From NCBI GenBank assembly GCA_009741485.1, contig CM019216.1, positions 29,033,741 to 29,097,740 of the forward strand: a DNA stretch of 64,000 nucleotides, read 5' to 3'. Under the pieces are notes generated by a model. That model was not told the origin of the DNA, ran no database searches, and saw only the letters and a list, made by a program, of their open reading frames with translations. Shown one piece after another: positions 61,120 through 64,000 of this stretch (positions are counted from its first letter, which is position 1; the number at the start of each line of letters is the position of its first letter). The stretch is from Malurus cyaneus samueli. Its lineage: Eukaryota; Chordata; Aves; Passeriformes; Maluridae. The translations under genes were made by a program, and so were the position numbers.

Positions 61120-62230
61120 AATCAGCTGACCCTGTTGTAACTCACCTGATTAAAAAACTGACTGAAATAGTTTCCAAACTGCTAGCAACTCTTTTTGAGA
61201 GTACACAAGGGAGCAGCGAAGTTCAGGAGGCTTGAAAGTAGCAAATATAGAGTCTATCTTCAGAAATAGGAAAAAGAAAGTGTCAGGGACTTGAAAAGGG
61301 ATAATCTTCAGTTCCTGGAAGAATACTGGAACAATAATCAGCTAAACTATTTGTAAGCATTTGGAAGATAACAAGGAGGTGAGTAACAGCTGGCATGGAT
61401 TTGTTGAGAATAAACCTCTCCTGAATAACTTCGCTTCTTCTTACGATGGAGTAGTACAGCTTGGGGACAAAAGAGAGTCAAAAGATGCTGGATATCTCTT
61501 GACTTTACCCAGAATTTTGACGGTTTCTCATGCAGCATTCTCACAAGGAATCTTAAGAAATTTGGTCTTAGCAAACTATAGTAACATCAGTGCAAGACCA
61601 AAGAATTATATGTGATAAAGAGTAATATTACTCTTTCTATGAACAGCACCAAGTTTGAATGACGGTCAATCACACTAAAAGGAGTAGCATAATCCTTACA
61701 CATTGGAAACATAGTCCAAAAACTAGAATGTAAGTGAATAAACATACTCAGACATACACAATAGTCTGTGTAAATAATCTGATCAACAGATTGGGTGACA
61801 ATTCTTCATGAACAGGTAAGAAGGTTATAATATATCATAAACTCTGCATGAAACAACAATTTCATGTAGCTGGAAAAAGAGGAAAATATCATTCTGAGAT
61901 ATAACATAAACATAAATTTCATCTAGAAGGTATGTCAATATGATAAGACCTCAGCAGGAGCCAATGTTATGTTTTCAAGGTCTTTATTAAAGGGATGTAT
62001 AGAATATTTGGAAAAAATACAAAGTGGAAGAATGATCAGAGGTCTAGAAAGTATGATCTATGGAAAAAATATGCCTAAGGAATTTGGAATGTTTAGACTG
62101 GAGAAGGAGTGGCTGGAGGGGGTGATAGCACTCTTTAAATATGTAAAAGGTAATAAATAGAACAGACTGTTCTGTCTTTAGCAGACTGAGATTGTAGGCA
62201 CTGCAGCTCAGTCTCAAGTGGCAAAGCCCT
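61120..62230 (+). pseudogene. Heavily decayed older CR1 LINE, ORF2 fragment
   Basis: Pieced together by eye across frameshifts. LIKKLTEIVSKLLATLFES (from about 61150) matches the CR1 ELAEIISKLLAIIFENS region. PGRILEQ follows near 61314, then MEDNKEVSNSWHGFVENK and NNFASSYDGVVQLGDK at 61361-61470. SLDFTQNFDGFSCSILTRNL near 61495-61555 stands where motif A (YLDFSKAFDTVSHSIL) belongs. The motif C zone near 61630 reads LSMNSTKF instead of F-ADDTK, so the catalytic aspartates are lost. A few hundred bases then appear deleted or unrecognisable. IEYLEKIQSGRMIRGLES and KEFGMFRLEKEWLEGVIALF at 61996-62145 are the C-terminal end. The divergence is far greater than in the other copies, implying an older insertion. 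Confidence 0.8.
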
Positions 62231-63640
62231 GAGCAGAGTGAGGACTGAAACAGGCTGTCTGAGGACACTGTGGACTCTGACACTGGATTCTTGGGAGACC
62301 AGCGTTACACAATCACCTGCCAAGAAGACTTTGGATATAATCAGTTTCCTTGTGGAGAAAGATGTGGTAGCTGTGAGGTTTCTTTCACTCTCTTTTCCAT
62401 GGGCTATGATAAATATAAGCTAACAATAAAACTCTGTATTTTTGCCCTTTAAATTCAGTATGTGGAAAAAATTTATGAAACTGGAGATTTTCATAGTATC
62501 TTGTTGCTAAAGAGACCACATTTCAGGCAAGAAAAATGGGGCAGTTGAAAACATCCAAAATGTCTTCAGTGCCTGCTGTTTTACACAGAGAAAGAAAACA
62601 AAATGTTCTCAAACTATAGAATATAGCACATAGTTTGGTTAGTTCCTTTGGATGTGGCTTTTAACAACCAAATACTTAATGGAAGTTTCTTACAAACTTC
62701 AGGGGGTTCATAAGACATCATCAAGTGTGCAAGGAAAGAGCTAGAAAAACCAAAATCCACCCGAAGTTTTAAATTTAGACACTTTTTAAAAGTACATTTT
62801 ATATTTAGCTCTGGGGAGAATTATCTCTATTCTCAAGGATTATATGAACTAATTTATGGCAAATATGAAAAAAGTCTTAAAATCTATGAAGTATCACTTC
62901 AGAACAGGATACTATTGAGTTTTAACTTCATGTGTACCTGGACATCCCTTTGGATGCCTCCACAGAACTTTGTTATTCAGAAAACACTTTCTGAATACAT
63001 GGGTACAATTCTCACTCCATATCTCAGCTAGTCCATGGTACTCATATTAAGTATGAAATGCAGTTTATTTTCTTATGAACTACAACATTTTTCTTCTTGT
63101 TTTGTGTCTCAATCCAGAGCACAGTAACTATTTTGGAGATTTCCTGATATTAAATCAGCTTTCAGCAACAAGTAGTAAGTCAATATTTTTTTAAGAATAT
63201 TTTTTAATAAGATACATGAAGACAAGAACCTATATTCTGTTTAGAAAAAGTATAGCAGAAACCCAGTTTACAGGTATAACAGAGAAGTACAGCAGAAGAT
63301 GAAATCTCTCTAGTTTTGGTTGTACTGTTTTTGAAGTACGGCTGTGTTAGTTTTAGTCATTTAGTAAATTGTCATTTACTCAGATGACGACATTATTCAG
63401 TTAATTTGCACTATGTTATTCACAGAGTAGATAATTTCCAGTCTTACCAGAACAATATTTTCCTTTTTTATTTTCTTGCCATAGTTTGAGAACTGTTTAA
63501 TGTGCTCCTTCTGTTATTTAGAGCCATAGTCCAAGTTCTGGCATTGTTTCCATCTGCAAATGTCTGTCATTCCTCTGTGGAACACTTTTGGGTCATCTGA
63601 GATACCACCAGCAATGAAGGTTTTATTCAATATTATCCAA
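62231..63640. other. Unassigned AT-rich sequence
   Basis: No gene or repeat recognised. Short open frames at 62238-62452 are probably chance. Confidence 0.5.
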
Positions 63641-63783
63641 ACTTCCTTAGCTCAGTTAGTGAAAGCATGGTGTTAACAACACCAAAGTCCCAGGTTAGAT
63701 CCCCATACAGGCCGTTCACTTAAGAGTTGGACATAATGATTCTTCTGAGTCCCTTCCTATTCAGAATACCCTGTGATTCTATG
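63641..63783 (+). mobile_element. tRNA-Ile-derived SINE with CR1 tail (TguSINE1-like)
   Basis: Positions 63641-63713 align with a tRNA-Ile head: TTAGCTCAGTTAGTGAAAGC (A box), an anticodon arm TGGTG-TTAACAA-CACCA, and GGTTAGATCCCC (B box, with A in place of the usual C) followed by ATACAGGCCG. The anticodon loop reads AAC, one base from the Ile AAT. The rest (AAGAGTTGGACATAATGATT, GTCCCTTCC, CTGTGATTCTATGA) is a CR1 3' end, which lets CR1 enzymes mobilise the SINE. This head-tail fusion is the structure of TguSINE1 described from zebra finch. It is not a functional tRNA gene. No target-site duplication was found. Confidence 0.85.
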
Positions 63784-64000
63784 AATATATCACGTTTACT
63801 CATTAGTAATGTGTTAATATATAAATGTAAAAAAAAATTGAAATTAGTTCTTTCAAAAAGAATACGAGTCAGATTCTGACACCAGGTGAACAGAAGATAA
63901 CAAACTGAGACACATAAGCAGAATGTTCTCCCTAGCAGATGGAAAACATTTATTAGCTATACAAGTCCCTGGTTGATAAACTCAAGAACCAGCTTCCTCT
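63784..64000. other. Unassigned sequence
   Basis: AT-rich, nothing recognised. Confidence 0.5.

Noticed and set aside
63641..63713. tRNA gene
   Set aside because: It is fused to a CR1 tail, the B box is mutated, the acceptor stem is not paired, and the anticodon has changed; it is the head of a SINE.

Overview
This looks like a stretch of bird nuclear DNA, most likely from a songbird. The base composition is visibly AT-rich. The repeats are those of avian genomes: many 5'-truncated CR1 LINEs on both strands, one tRNA-Ile-headed SINE with a CR1 tail (TguSINE1-like, a type described from zebra finch), and one solo LTR of a type I recall from songbird endogenous retroviruses (TguLTR5-like). There are no operons, ribosome binding sites or other prokaryotic signals. 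I recognise no complete protein-coding gene, so the window reads as intergenic or intronic DNA. Family names rest on recalled consensus sequences, not on a search.

Layout: 0.45-0.87 kb CR1 (-); 7.2 kb a possible terminal exon (-); 8.2-8.55 kb CR1 (-); 9.16-9.36 kb a possible micro-exon with a DR1 nuclear-receptor site beside it; 12.66-13.34 kb CR1 (-); 18.7 kb CR1 fragment (-); 19.98-20.16 kb a 91-bp-period duplication split by the only N in the window; 20.45-20.83 kb an old CR1/L3-like LINE (+); 21.4-21.9 kb a CR1 reverse transcriptase fragment (+); 27.73-29.98 kb a solo LTR carrying a 1.35-kb minisatellite of about 40 units; 34.3 kb a possible terminal exon (+); 35.3-35.9 kb CR1 (+); 39.59-39.84 kb an uninterrupted 256-nt pyrimidine tract; 41.5-42.3 kb an internally deleted CR1 (-); 49.0-50.2 kb CR1 (+); 52.2-53.5 kb two open stretches behind strong acceptor-like signals; 57.4 kb a perfect 58-bp tandem duplication; 59.4-60.2 kb CR1 (-); 61.1-62.2 kb a heavily decayed CR1 (+); 63.64-63.78 kb the SINE. 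Long stretches between these hold no gene or repeat that I can identify.

The elements do not form a pathway. The main story is repeat biology. CR1 supplies the LINE copies and the 3' tail of the SINE. A solo LTR has been enlarged by a GC-rich minisatellite whose unit appears to be amplified from the LTR's own sequence. That array creates very long open frames on both strands; I judge these non-coding because the consensus unit has no stop triplet in any of the six frames. The possible host exons rest only on splice-like signals and short open frames and would need transcript data.
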